Source of the DNA: Bacteroidales bacterium
Lineage (GTDB): Bacteria; Bacteroidota; Bacteroidia; Bacteroidales; UBA932
Length of the DNA: 7,463 nucleotides
Assembly: GCA_017383945.1 (NCBI GenBank)
Contig: JAFNUQ010000069.1
Location: 1 to 7,463 of the forward strand
Direction: 5' to 3'
This document shows, piece by piece, positions 1 to 5,532 of this stretch. Below the pieces are notes generated by a model that searched no databases, was not told the origin of the DNA, and worked only from the letters and a program-made list of their open reading frames with translations. Position numbers and translations under genes: made by a program. How positions within the stretch are numbered: position 1 is the stretch's first letter; the number at the start of each line of letters is the position of its first letter.

Positions 1-1
1 G

Positions 2-226
2 ATGGCGGAACAGATAAAGAATATTGATTTTGAGGATTTCTCGGAGTCGATTCCGGCATTTGTATGTATGATAATGATGCCGTTGACATACTCCATTTCC
101 AACGGAATCCTTATAGGAATGATAACTTATGTTCTTATGAATATGATCTGCGGTAAGTTCAAGAAACTCTCTCCGGCAATGTACATATTAGCAGTTATGT
201 TTATTCTGAAATATATTCTCATCTGA
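2..226 (+). CDS. NCS2-family nucleobase (purine) permease, C-terminal fragment
   Basis: This is the last 74 residues of an inner-membrane permease whose 5' part lies left of the window; the reading frame is open to the edge, so the ATG at position 2 is probably internal. The stretch with IPAFVCMIMMPLTYSI, followed by a glycine-rich helix, a GKFKKLSP loop and a final hydrophobic helix ending KYILI, matches the C-terminus of the AzgA/PbuG-type branch of NCS2 transporters, which take up adenine, guanine or hypoxanthine with protons. Two hydrophobic segments are visible, at about residues 18-45 and 57-74. The gene ends with TGA, 32 bp before the convergent stop of the oxidoreductase on the other strand; no terminator hairpin is visible in that gap. 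The family is fairly sure; the substrate is not determined by this fragment. Confidence 0.85.
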   Translation: MAEQIKNIDFEDFSESIPAFVCMIMMPLTYSISNGILIGMITYVLMNMICGKFKKLSPAMYILAVMFILKYILI

Positions 227-258
227 CACACGGCACGAAGAAGGCTGCAGCGCTTGAA

Positions 259-960
259 TTATTCCAACCTCCAGCCGCAGTCTCCGTGATAAATCATCTG
301 GTGCGTCATGCCGCCGTCAATGCAGATATTCTCGCCGGTGATAAAACCTGCCTTATCGCTGCAAAGATACAGCACCATATTGGCAATATCCATAGGATTC
401 CCTACCCTGCCCGCAGGCTGTTGCGTGGCATCAGGGCCCTCATATACGGTATATGCCGTATCAATCCACCCTGGCGAAATGGAGTTTACTCGAGCTCGTC
501 CCGACAGGCTGACAGCCAATGCGTGAGTAAGTGCCGCTATGCCTCCCTTGGCTGCCGTATAACTTTCAGTCTGCGGCTGGCTCATACGGTCGCGCGACGA
601 GGAAATGTTGATGATGGATGCGCCTTCGGCCAGATGAGGCATCAGGAGCTTGACCAGATAGAACGGTGCGGTCACGCCCACACTCAGCGCATATTGGAAC
701 TCTTCGTAGGAACATTCGTCAATCCCCTTCATCAGAGGCAAGGCATTGTTGACGATGACGTCCACTTTGTCGTGCTTGCTCAGCACCTCGGCAGCAAAAG
801 CCTCCAGCACCTCTTTCCTGGAGATGTCTCCAACAAAATGCGCACCCTCCTGCCTATCAATCACATAGACCACTGCTCCCTGCTTGCGGAACTCATCAGC
901 AATGCAGCGTCCGATTCCACTGGCGCCACCGGTTACGACAACTACTTTATCTTTATACAT
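259..960 (-). CDS. SDR-family NAD(P)-dependent oxidoreductase
   Basis: Classical short-chain dehydrogenase/reductase of 233 residues, a usual length for the family. Visible motifs are the Rossmann glycine motif TGGASGIG (10-17), an acidic D35 at the end of the second strand (which favours NAD(H)), NNA (71-73), catalytic S121 and YTAAK with Y134 and K138, PGWIDT (163-168), and the C-terminal block VGNPMDIANMVLYL followed by ITGENICIDGG. The start at 960 is chosen because the Rossmann fold begins directly there (MYKDKVVVVTGG); an upstream ATG at 1026 would add 22 residues and overlap the preceding gene. It begins 10 bp after the stop of the DUF1648 gene, so it is probably the last gene of the protease-DUF1648-SDR unit. 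The substrate cannot be read from sequence. A 3-oxoacyl-ACP reductase or sugar/alcohol dehydrogenase label would be a guess. Confidence 0.9.
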   Translation of the reverse strand: MYKDKVVVVTGGASGIGRCIADEFRKQGAVVYVIDRQEGAHFVGDISRKEVLEAFAAEVLSKHDKVDVIVNNALPLMKGIDECSYEEFQYALSVGVTAPFYLVKLLMPHLAEGASIINISSSRDRMSQPQTESYTAAKGGIAALTHALAVSLSGRARVNSISPGWIDTAYTVYEGPDATQQPAGRVGNPMDIANMVLYLCSDKAGFITGENICIDGGMTHQMIYHGDCGWRLE

Positions 961-970
961 AAAGATCCAA

Positions 971-1369
971 TTAAGCTCTCTTTTTATAGGATTTAACCAC
1001 GGCAACAACAGAACCAACGACAGCAATCAGCAGCACGACAGGCTCGGCGAGCATAAAGACGGGCATCGTTCCAGATGTGAGTGTTACCATGTTTGATAAA
1101 AGCAGGACAAGACAGACGCCTAATGAAAGTACAATCAAGCCTGCCTGCAGCTTGCGCTTCTTGAGGCCAATAAGATATGCAATCAGGCAAATAGCAGCCC
1201 CCATCAAGACATACAGGATCAACATATTGCGCGGCATCGTGCCACTCGCATTGCCTTGAAGATCAAAGTGAGCCGGAAGCTGCTGTGGCAGAGAGCCCCA
1301 CTGGACAATAACGGCCAAAGCATTGGCGACAACGATCAGAATTGGGATAAACCAGTTTGTTCTATTCAT
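971..1369 (-). CDS. DUF1648-domain small membrane protein
   Basis: Protein of 132 residues with about four predicted membrane helices (roughly 6-24, 48-68, 76-97, 104-126). Between the first and second helix lies LPQQLPAHFDLQGNASG (27-43), which carries the DUF1648 signature (LP..LP.HF...G..G). DUF1648 is found in SdpI-type immunity and signalling proteins of Bacillus and in many small membrane proteins of unknown function; this protein is short and has no separate SdpI C-terminal domain that I can see. The C-terminus is basic (KSYKKRA), which fits a cytoplasmic end. Its ATG lies inside the 3' end of the upstream CPBP protease gene (8-bp overlap), so the two are very likely translationally coupled. 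Function unknown; a partner or regulator of the neighbouring protease is an inference from position only. Confidence 0.82.
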   Translation of the reverse strand: MNRTNWFIPILIVVANALAVIVQWGSLPQQLPAHFDLQGNASGTMPRNMLILYVLMGAAICLIAYLIGLKKRKLQAGLIVLSLGVCLVLLLSNMVTLTSGTMPVFMLAEPVVLLIAVVGSVVAVVKSYKKRA

Positions 1370-2225
1370 GGCCTACAGACTTATCATACAGATAGATACC
1401 AGCATCCACAAGCAGCAGGACGATCATACCAGCTAGTCCAGTAGCACCATAAAGGAGATCGTTGGCCGGAGTAACAACCAGCGCAGTAATTCCTGCGACC
1501 GCATTGATGGTTCCGTGCATAATGGCAGGGACAATTACAGATCCGCTCTTTTTCCTGAAATACATCAACATCACAGAGAGAAGAATACAGAAAACAACCA
1601 TCATAAAAACGCCTGCAAGCGGATGCTGCGGATAATTATGTCCGTTCAAGATGAGCGGAGCGTGCCACAATCCCCAGATGACACCGATCCAAATAGCAGA
1701 AGACCAGAAGCTCTTCCCCTTGAATAGTTCCACCAGGAAGCCTCGCCAAGCGATTTCCTCGCCCAAGGCGAATACTGCGTTGATTGTCAGTCCGGCAAAC
1801 AAACCGCTAAACAGCGAAATCCCGATTATTCCCCAGACACCGACGCCTTCCGGCATAGACTGTAAAGCTTGCTGCATCAACTCGCTGTCTGGTGTCCATT
1901 GTGCGCCAGGCATAAGCAAAGTAACGCCAAGGGTCAACATAGCCACAAGCGGCATCAGGAGCCAGCCTAGCCACCACCATTTATTTAATTTGAAGGATAT
2001 CCCTACCCCTTTTAGGACAGGTTCCTTGAAGATCAGCTGTGTAATAATGACTGCGAGCAAAGGGATAAACATTGCCCCAGCACTCATTAGCATAGGCAAT
2101 ATCGCCGTCATTGGGTTCCCGCCTACAGCATCGGCAGATGCACCAATAGAATGCATCACAATCCCGACAATTATCATTGGCAAGAACGCCAATAGTAGAA
2201 AGACAACTAATTTCTTTGTATTCAT
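1362..2225 (-). CDS. CPBP-family intramembrane glutamic endopeptidase (CAAX/Abi type)
   Basis: Multi-pass membrane protein of 287 residues with the three CPBP motifs in order: EEIAWR (156-161, the EExxxR motif holding the catalytic glutamates), WGLWHAP (184-190, with H188) and MHGTIN (236-241, H237 and N241). The family includes the eukaryotic CAAX protease Rce1 and bacterial proteins such as SpdC and bacteriocin-immunity proteases; the substrate here is unknown. Hydrophobic segments lie near residues 6-25, 42-66, 84-104, 128-152, 173-192, 204-223 and 255-280. The start at 2225 is preferred over an ATG at 2258, because the latter falls within the likely promoter element TAAATTTG (2256-2263) and would be upstream of the transcript start. 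It is the first gene of a unit with the DUF1648 and SDR genes. All catalytic residues are present, so it should be active. Confidence 0.9.
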   Translation of the reverse strand: MNTKKLVVFLLLAFLPMIIVGIVMHSIGASADAVGGNPMTAILPMLMSAGAMFIPLLAVIITQLIFKEPVLKGVGISFKLNKWWWLGWLLMPLVAMLTLGVTLLMPGAQWTPDSELMQQALQSMPEGVGVWGIIGISLFSGLFAGLTINAVFALGEEIAWRGFLVELFKGKSFWSSAIWIGVIWGLWHAPLILNGHNYPQHPLAGVFMMVVFCILLSVMLMYFRKKSGSVIVPAIMHGTINAVAGITALVVTPANDLLYGATGLAGMIVLLLVDAGIYLYDKSVGHE

Positions 2226-2255
2226 AATACTTGTTTCAACTTCAGTTAAACTAAG

Positions 2256-2263
2256 CAAATTTA
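2256..2263 (-). promoter_or_regulatory. Bacteroidetes-type promoter -7 element for the protease-DUF1648-SDR unit
   Basis: The minus strand reads TAAATTTG, an exact match to the TAnnTTTG -7 element used by the primary sigma factor of Bacteroidetes. The transcript would start near 2248-2250, about 25 nt before the ATG at 2225. I do not see a clear TTG/TTTG -33 element at the expected distance, so the promoter may be weak or activator-dependent. Confidence 0.5.
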
Positions 2264-2317
2264 CAGAATTTCCACGATAAACTACTTTACTTTTAAGTTA
2301 AATGATCTGTTGCCTTA

Positions 2318-2348
2318 TTGTAATTACAGAGTTGATAAAATATATTTG
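2318..2348 (+). promoter_or_regulatory. Bacteroidetes-type promoter for the GtrA-family gene
   Basis: TTG at 2318-2320 and TATATTTG at 2341-2348 are separated by 20 nt, a good fit to the -33/-7 arrangement (TTG, then TAnnTTTG) of Bacteroidetes promoters. The expected transcript start is near 2352-2355, about 25 nt before the ATG at 2380. This placement argues against the upstream in-frame ATG at 2302. Confidence 0.6.
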
Positions 2349-2379
2349 CAGGCTGAATATCTTCCTGAAGATTAATTGC

Positions 2380-2772
2380 ATGAAAGAATATATTAGATTT
2401 TTTAAGTTCACTCTATTTTCAGCTAGTGCCGGATTGATTGAAATGGCGGTATTTGCGCTATTAAACGAAGTCAGCAGCTGGAGCTATTGGCCTTGTTATC
2501 TGACAGCGCTACTCTGCTCTATATTATGGAATTTCACCTTGAACAGGAAGTTTACCTTCCGCTCGGCAGCCAATGTACCTGTAGCTATGCTGAAGGTTTT
2601 ATGTTTCTATGCAGTCTTCACTCCGACAACAACTCTGCTTGGCAGTTTCCTCGCAGACGACTTAATGTGGAACGCCTACCTTGTAACAGGTATCAATATG
2701 GGTCTTAATTTTGTCTGTGAATACTTCTACCAAAGATATTTTGTATTCAGAAATTCTATTGATAGTAAATAA
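2380..2772 (+). CDS. GtrA-family membrane protein
   Basis: Protein of 130 residues, the normal size for GtrA/DPMS-type proteins, with four predicted membrane helices at about 8-28, 36-52, 69-89 and 98-118. The family-typical charged loop after the second helix is present (WNFTLNRKFTFR, 50-61), as is the C-terminal YFYQRYFVFR after the fourth helix (116-124). GtrA-family proteins work in cell-surface polysaccharide or glycolipid synthesis, where they are thought to help move polyprenyl-phosphate-linked sugars across the membrane or hold a glycosyltransferase there. No glycosyltransferase neighbour is seen, so it appears to be a stand-alone gene. The start at 2380 is chosen because it lies just downstream of a good promoter and opens directly into the conserved first helix; the ATG at 2302 would add 26 unconserved residues. 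It is divergent from the CPBP unit. Confidence 0.85.
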   Translation: MKEYIRFFKFTLFSASAGLIEMAVFALLNEVSSWSYWPCYLTALLCSILWNFTLNRKFTFRSAANVPVAMLKVLCFYAVFTPTTTLLGSFLADDLMWNAYLVTGINMGLNFVCEYFYQRYFVFRNSIDSK

Positions 2773-2784
2773 ACTCAATCTACA

Positions 2785-2820
2785 GTCATCCCCGGCTTGA
2801 TCGGGTATCTCATCTGTCAG
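2785..2820. repeat. Interspersed palindromic repeat-like element
   Basis: The stretch starting GTCATCCCCGGCTTGATCGG and continuing GTATCTC contains a small palindrome: CCCG (2791-2794) pairs with CGGG (2802-2805) around a CTTGA-type loop. AT (2788-2789) can pair with AT (2807-2808) across one C/T mismatch. From memory, closely similar words (TCATCCCCG-CTTGATCGGGGATCTC) recur in intergenic regions of many bacteria, including Bacteroidetes and Chlorobi, often as one arm of a longer inverted repeat. Only one arm is visible here and there is one copy in the window, so calling it a dispersed repeat is an inference. It sits just after the GtrA stop codon, between convergent genes. Confidence 0.4.
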
Positions 2821-2866
2821 GACTCTCCTCTGCAAAGCCAGCAGCTTCAGGGTGTTGCTGTGATAT

Positions 2867-2885
2867 ACCTAGAGAATATCTAGGT
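2867..2885. other. Short perfect hairpin between convergent genes
   Basis: ACCTAGA (2867-2873) and TCTAGGT (2879-2885) form a 7-bp perfect inverted repeat with a 5-nt loop, 6 bp beyond the stop codon of the Gre-factor gene. Neither strand has a U-rich tail, so it is not a typical intrinsic terminator. It could protect a 3' end or weakly terminate either convergent transcript. Confidence 0.35.
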
Positions 2886-2891
2886 CTCGTG

Positions 2892-3281
2892 CTATTCCAA
2901 CGTAATGCTCTCGATGCGCAGGCGTAGCGTTCCTGACGGAACCTTGGCTTCGACTATATCACCGACTTTTCCGCCCATCAGTGCAGCGCCGATCGGGGAT
3001 TTCAGCGAAATCTTGCCTGCTTCGAGATTCATCTCGTGAGGACTGACTATCTGATATTTCATCTGTCGATTTGTCGAGAGGTTTGTAAATTCAACCCAGC
3101 TCAGAAGGCTGACTCTGTCTTTAGGAAGAGCTTCAGGATCGATCACGCGCGAATGCTCTAAAACCTTCTGAAGGAAACGGATACGGCTGTTGGTCTTTGC
3201 CTGTTTGCGTCTCGCTTCGGGGTATCCCGCATTTTCACTTCTATCTCCTTGTGCACGTGTTTCGGCGTGGTTTTCTCTCAC
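2892..3281 (-). CDS. GreA/GreB-type transcript cleavage factor, 3' part of an interrupted gene
   Basis: This frame codes for the C-terminal 129 residues of a Gre factor, the protein that enters the RNA polymerase secondary channel and stimulates cleavage of backtracked RNA. Counting from the original start at 3359 it holds codons 27-155. The coiled-coil tip GDRSENAGY retains the two acidic residues D39 and E42 that coordinate the catalytic Mg2+ (D41/E44 in E. coli GreA). GDRSEN and the following RIRFL resemble E. coli GreB more than GreA. The C-terminal FKBP-like domain is complete (KYQIVSPHEMNL, ISLKSPIGAALMG, VGDIVEAKVPSG). A GTG at 3281 is the only obvious restart, and a product from it would lack most of the first coiled-coil helix. 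The normally acidic residue of ENA(E/D)Y is glycine here, and a proline follows the tyrosine. It is probably a decaying gene, unless the upstream stop is a sequence error. Confidence 0.75.
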   Translation of the reverse strand: MRENHAETRAQGDRSENAGYPEARRKQAKTNSRIRFLQKVLEHSRVIDPEALPKDRVSLLSWVEFTNLSTNRQMKYQIVSPHEMNLEAGKISLKSPIGAALMGGKVGDIVEAKVPSGTLRLRIESITLE

Positions 3282-3287
3282 TTCGGG

Positions 3288-3359
3288 TTAGACTTCGTTG
3301 ATCAGATGCTTCAACTCGGCCACAATCTCATCGTATCGCTGTTTTGACAGATATTCCAT
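3288..3359 (-). pseudogene. 5' part of the Gre-factor gene, cut off by an in-frame TAA
   Basis: From the ATG at 3359 the minus strand encodes 23 residues beginning MEYLSKQRYDEIVAELKHL, the expected first helix of a GreA/GreB coiled coil. Codon 24 is TAA (3288-3290). The frame resumes without a shift as P-E-V-R-E-N, so removing this single stop gives a 155-codon protein, which is the normal Gre length (about 154-158). The stop sits just before the conserved proline between helix start and tip. TAA also ends ordinary genes in this window, so stop-codon reassignment is not an explanation. A point mutation or a base-call error are the two realistic causes. Confidence 0.75.
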
Positions 3360-3372
3360 GGCTCTAATATAC

Positions 3373-3409
3373 AAAAATTCCTGCTCTTCAGTTTAGGAAA
3401 GAGCAGGAA
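3373..3409 (-). terminator. Intrinsic terminator of the thiamine operon
   Basis: TTCCTGCTCTT (3378-3388) and AAGAGCAGGAA (3399-3409) form a perfect 11-bp stem with a 10-nt loop. On the minus strand the stem is followed by TTTTT (3377-3373). It lies 19 bp beyond the stop codon of thiE-tenA, the textbook position, and should end the riboswitch-controlled transcript. The plus strand also has an A/U-poor exit, so it is probably unidirectional. Confidence 0.88.
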
Positions 3410-3428
3410 AACAATATCAGAAGAATAA

Positions 3429-4730
3429 CTAATCTATATAATCATAGGATTTAGTATCGGCGTTGTAGCCATAATCCCAGAAGGCATATTCATACAATGC
3501 TGCTTTGAGATAGTAGTAATCCATAGCCTTCAGAGTCTGCTCATCAGCCTTCGAGGCCCAGTTGTCTAACATTTCAAGTACCTGATTTACACCGATTGTA
3601 AATTCCTCATTACCATACTCCAGAATCCATTCTTTATATGGATTGCCTTCGAGTTTAGAGTGCTCAAGGATATGTAGTCCCACACGATTGTAAATCCACA
3701 TACAAGGAAGGACAGCAGCTAGTGCGATGCAAGGATTGCCAGTCGAGATGCCTTCGCAAATATGGGTATTATAATCAGTTGTCACCTTTGAGGGCTGAAC
3801 TTCTGTCTCAATGCCATATTTTTCAATCAGCATATCGTGCATTGCCTTCTCCCCTTCCATTCCACTCTGAGCAAAAGCGAGGAAAAGCTCTTTATCCTGC
3901 TCATCTTCCATCAGGTCGGCAAGCATCTTCATCTGGTGGTAATAATTCTTGAGATAAATTTCATCCTGAGCGATATATCGGCCAAACGCCTCATCACTAA
4001 GCGAGCCATCAGCAAGCTCTTTCAGGAAGTCGAGCTCCAGTATATCATTGTATATACTTAGAGACTTTTTCCACACTTCACTGCTCCAGCTTTTCTTGGC
4101 ATTTGCGTCAACAATAGATTTCAGTTCAGTTGTCGCCTCTTTCACATCCTCTGCAGAGCATATCGCCGAAACTACAGCCACACCATCGGCTCCGGCAGCG
4201 ATAACCTCTCCTATTGTCTTGGCATTCATACCGCCAATTGCTACAGTTGGGTGCTCGGACATAGCAACAGCTTTTCTAAGTCCCTCAAGACCAAATGGTT
4301 CAGCTGTATCCGTCTTTGTCGGAGTTCCATACACTGGCGAGATGCCAACATAATCCACGTCGAGCGCATTGGCGGCTTCTATATCCTCAAAACTCTCAAC
4401 AGACAAGCCGATAATCTTATCCGGGCCAAGCAGTCTGCGGGCATCTTCATATTTCATATCGCTCTGACCGATATGCACTCCGTCAGCATCAACAGCCAGC
4501 GCTACATCTACTCTGTCATTGATTATCAGCGGCACACCAAGTGGATTGAGCATATCCATCATCCTGCGAGCAAGTTCCACGAATTCTCCTGTCGAAGCGT
4601 CTTTCTCTCGCAGCTGCACGACAGTCACGCCTCCCGCAACTGCTTCTGAAACAACTTCTTCCAGCGATCTTCCCAGTGAAAGGTCTCTATCAGTGACCAG
4701 ATAGAGAGACAAATCTACATTCTTTCTCAT
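3429..4730 (-). CDS. thiE: ThiE-TenA fusion: thiamine phosphate synthase + aminopyrimidine aminohydrolase (thiaminase II)
   Basis: This 433-residue cytoplasmic protein is a natural fusion of two thiamine enzymes. Residues 1 to about 210 are ThiE, a TIM barrel joining HMP-PP and hydroxyethylthiazole phosphate to thiamine phosphate. Its motifs are QLREKD (39-44), INDRVDVAL (70-78), DGVHIGQSD (83-91), GISPVYGTPTKTD (129-141), AIGGMN (164-169) and GVAVVSAI (183-190). Residues about 215-433 are TenA, a helical thiaminase II that hydrolyses aminopyrimidines to HMP. It has D256 in RYIAQDE, the nucleophile cysteine C343 in LPCMWIYN, and E414 in the C-terminal YEYAFWD segment, by analogy with B. subtilis D44, C135 and E205; this places it in the cysteine-bearing TenA_C class. 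The linker (about 205-216) is short and polar. Its ATG overlaps the thiM stop (ATGA), so it is coupled to thiM. All catalytic residues of both halves appear intact. Confidence 0.95.
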   Translation of the reverse strand: MRKNVDLSLYLVTDRDLSLGRSLEEVVSEAVAGGVTVVQLREKDASTGEFVELARRMMDMLNPLGVPLIINDRVDVALAVDADGVHIGQSDMKYEDARRLLGPDKIIGLSVESFEDIEAANALDVDYVGISPVYGTPTKTDTAEPFGLEGLRKAVAMSEHPTVAIGGMNAKTIGEVIAAGADGVAVVSAICSAEDVKEATTELKSIVDANAKKSWSSEVWKKSLSIYNDILELDFLKELADGSLSDEAFGRYIAQDEIYLKNYYHQMKMLADLMEDEQDKELFLAFAQSGMEGEKAMHDMLIEKYGIETEVQPSKVTTDYNTHICEGISTGNPCIALAAVLPCMWIYNRVGLHILEHSKLEGNPYKEWILEYGNEEFTIGVNQVLEMLDNWASKADEQTLKAMDYYYLKAALYEYAFWDYGYNADTKSYDYID

Positions 4731-5521
4731 TGTCTGACTGTCTGTGCAAGTTCTTCTTCAGTGATATTATATAGCGTATCAACGAAGTTGGTCAGAAGTG
4801 ATCCTGGCCCTGACGAATTTCTTGCAGCTATCTCTCCGGCAACGCCCATCAATGCCATCGCATTGAGAGATGCTTCAAAGAGATCCGGATTGACCGCAGC
4901 AAATGCACCAACCATCGAAGATGCAGTGCAGCCCATCGCAGTCACGCGCGGCATCATTGGCGACCCGTTGGCAATTGATTCCACCTTGCTTCCGTCTGTC
5001 ACATAATCTGTCTCGCCGCTGATAACAACTATCGCTCCGCTGCGTGCAGCAAGCATTTTAGCGGATTCGACTGCGTCGTCTGAGCTGCAGCTGCTGTCTA
5101 CGCCTTTGCTCTTGATATCTGCATTGATAAGCGCCATAATCTCTGACGCGTTTCCGCGAATGATGTCCGGATGGCATTCGTCAATAATCTTCCAAGCTGT
5201 TTCTGTGCGGTAGGCAGTTGCTCCGACACCAACCGGGTCGAGGACGACAATTCCTCCCGCATTATGCTTCGCCTTACCTGCTTTGAGCATTGATTCTACC
5301 CACGCGGCATCAAGCGTTCCGATGTTGATTACGAGTGCGCCTGCGATTAGTGCCATATCTGCTACTTCGTCAGCGGCGTGCGCCATTACCGGCGAGGCGC
5401 CTGCAGCGAGTAAGGCATTGGCACTGAAATTCATAGCTACATAGTTAGTGATGTTGTGCACCAGTGGAGATTTTTCCCTTACTGCGCGGAAATTCTCCTT
5501 GAGTCTGTCTTTGTTAATCAT
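4727..5521 (-). CDS. thiM: Hydroxyethylthiazole kinase ThiM
   Basis: ThiM phosphorylates the thiazole alcohol hydroxyethylthiazole with ATP, so that salvaged thiazole can enter thiamine synthesis at the ThiE step. The 264-residue length is normal. Motifs visible in order are SPLVHNITNYV (18-28, substrate pocket), GASPVMA (41-47), INIGTL (65-70), VVLDPVGVGAT (92-102), RGNASEI (122-128), GCT (197-199, with C198 as in the B. subtilis enzyme) and GPGS (238-241). It starts 11 bp after the methyltransferase stop and its last codons overlap the start of thiE-tenA by 4 bp, so it is the middle gene of the riboswitch-controlled operon. The gene product directly supplies thiazole phosphate to the neighbouring ThiE domain. 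Confidence 0.96.
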   Translation of the reverse strand: MINKDRLKENFRAVREKSPLVHNITNYVAMNFSANALLAAGASPVMAHAADEVADMALIAGALVINIGTLDAAWVESMLKAGKAKHNAGGIVVLDPVGVGATAYRTETAWKIIDECHPDIIRGNASEIMALINADIKSKGVDSSCSSDDAVESAKMLAARSGAIVVISGETDYVTDGSKVESIANGSPMMPRVTAMGCTASSMVGAFAAVNPDLFEASLNAMALMGVAGEIAARNSSGPGSLLTNFVDTLYNITEEELAQTVRQ

Positions 5522-5532
5522 ATTTTATGTGT

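Noticed and set aside
227..258. Terminator between the convergent permease and SDR genes
   Set aside because: The 32-bp gap has no stem followed by a U-tract on either strand.
286..996. Long plus-strand open frame of 236 codons opposite the first SDR gene
   Set aside because: It mirrors the SDR coding strand, has no recognisable domain, and the minus-strand protein has all SDR motifs; an antisense frame of this kind is expected from codon usage.
1651..2280. Plus-strand open frame of 209 codons opposite the CPBP gene
   Set aside because: No domain or membrane pattern of its own; the CPBP protein on the other strand has all three family motifs.
2838..2860. CAGCA/TGCTG inverted repeat after the dispersed-repeat-like element
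   Set aside because: Only 5 bp with a 12-nt loop, which is expected by chance.
3288..3290. Stop-codon recoding (readthrough or altered genetic code) at the TAA in the Gre-factor gene
   Set aside because: TAA terminates several ordinary genes in this window, and no recoding element such as a downstream stem-loop was evident; a mutation or sequence error is simpler.
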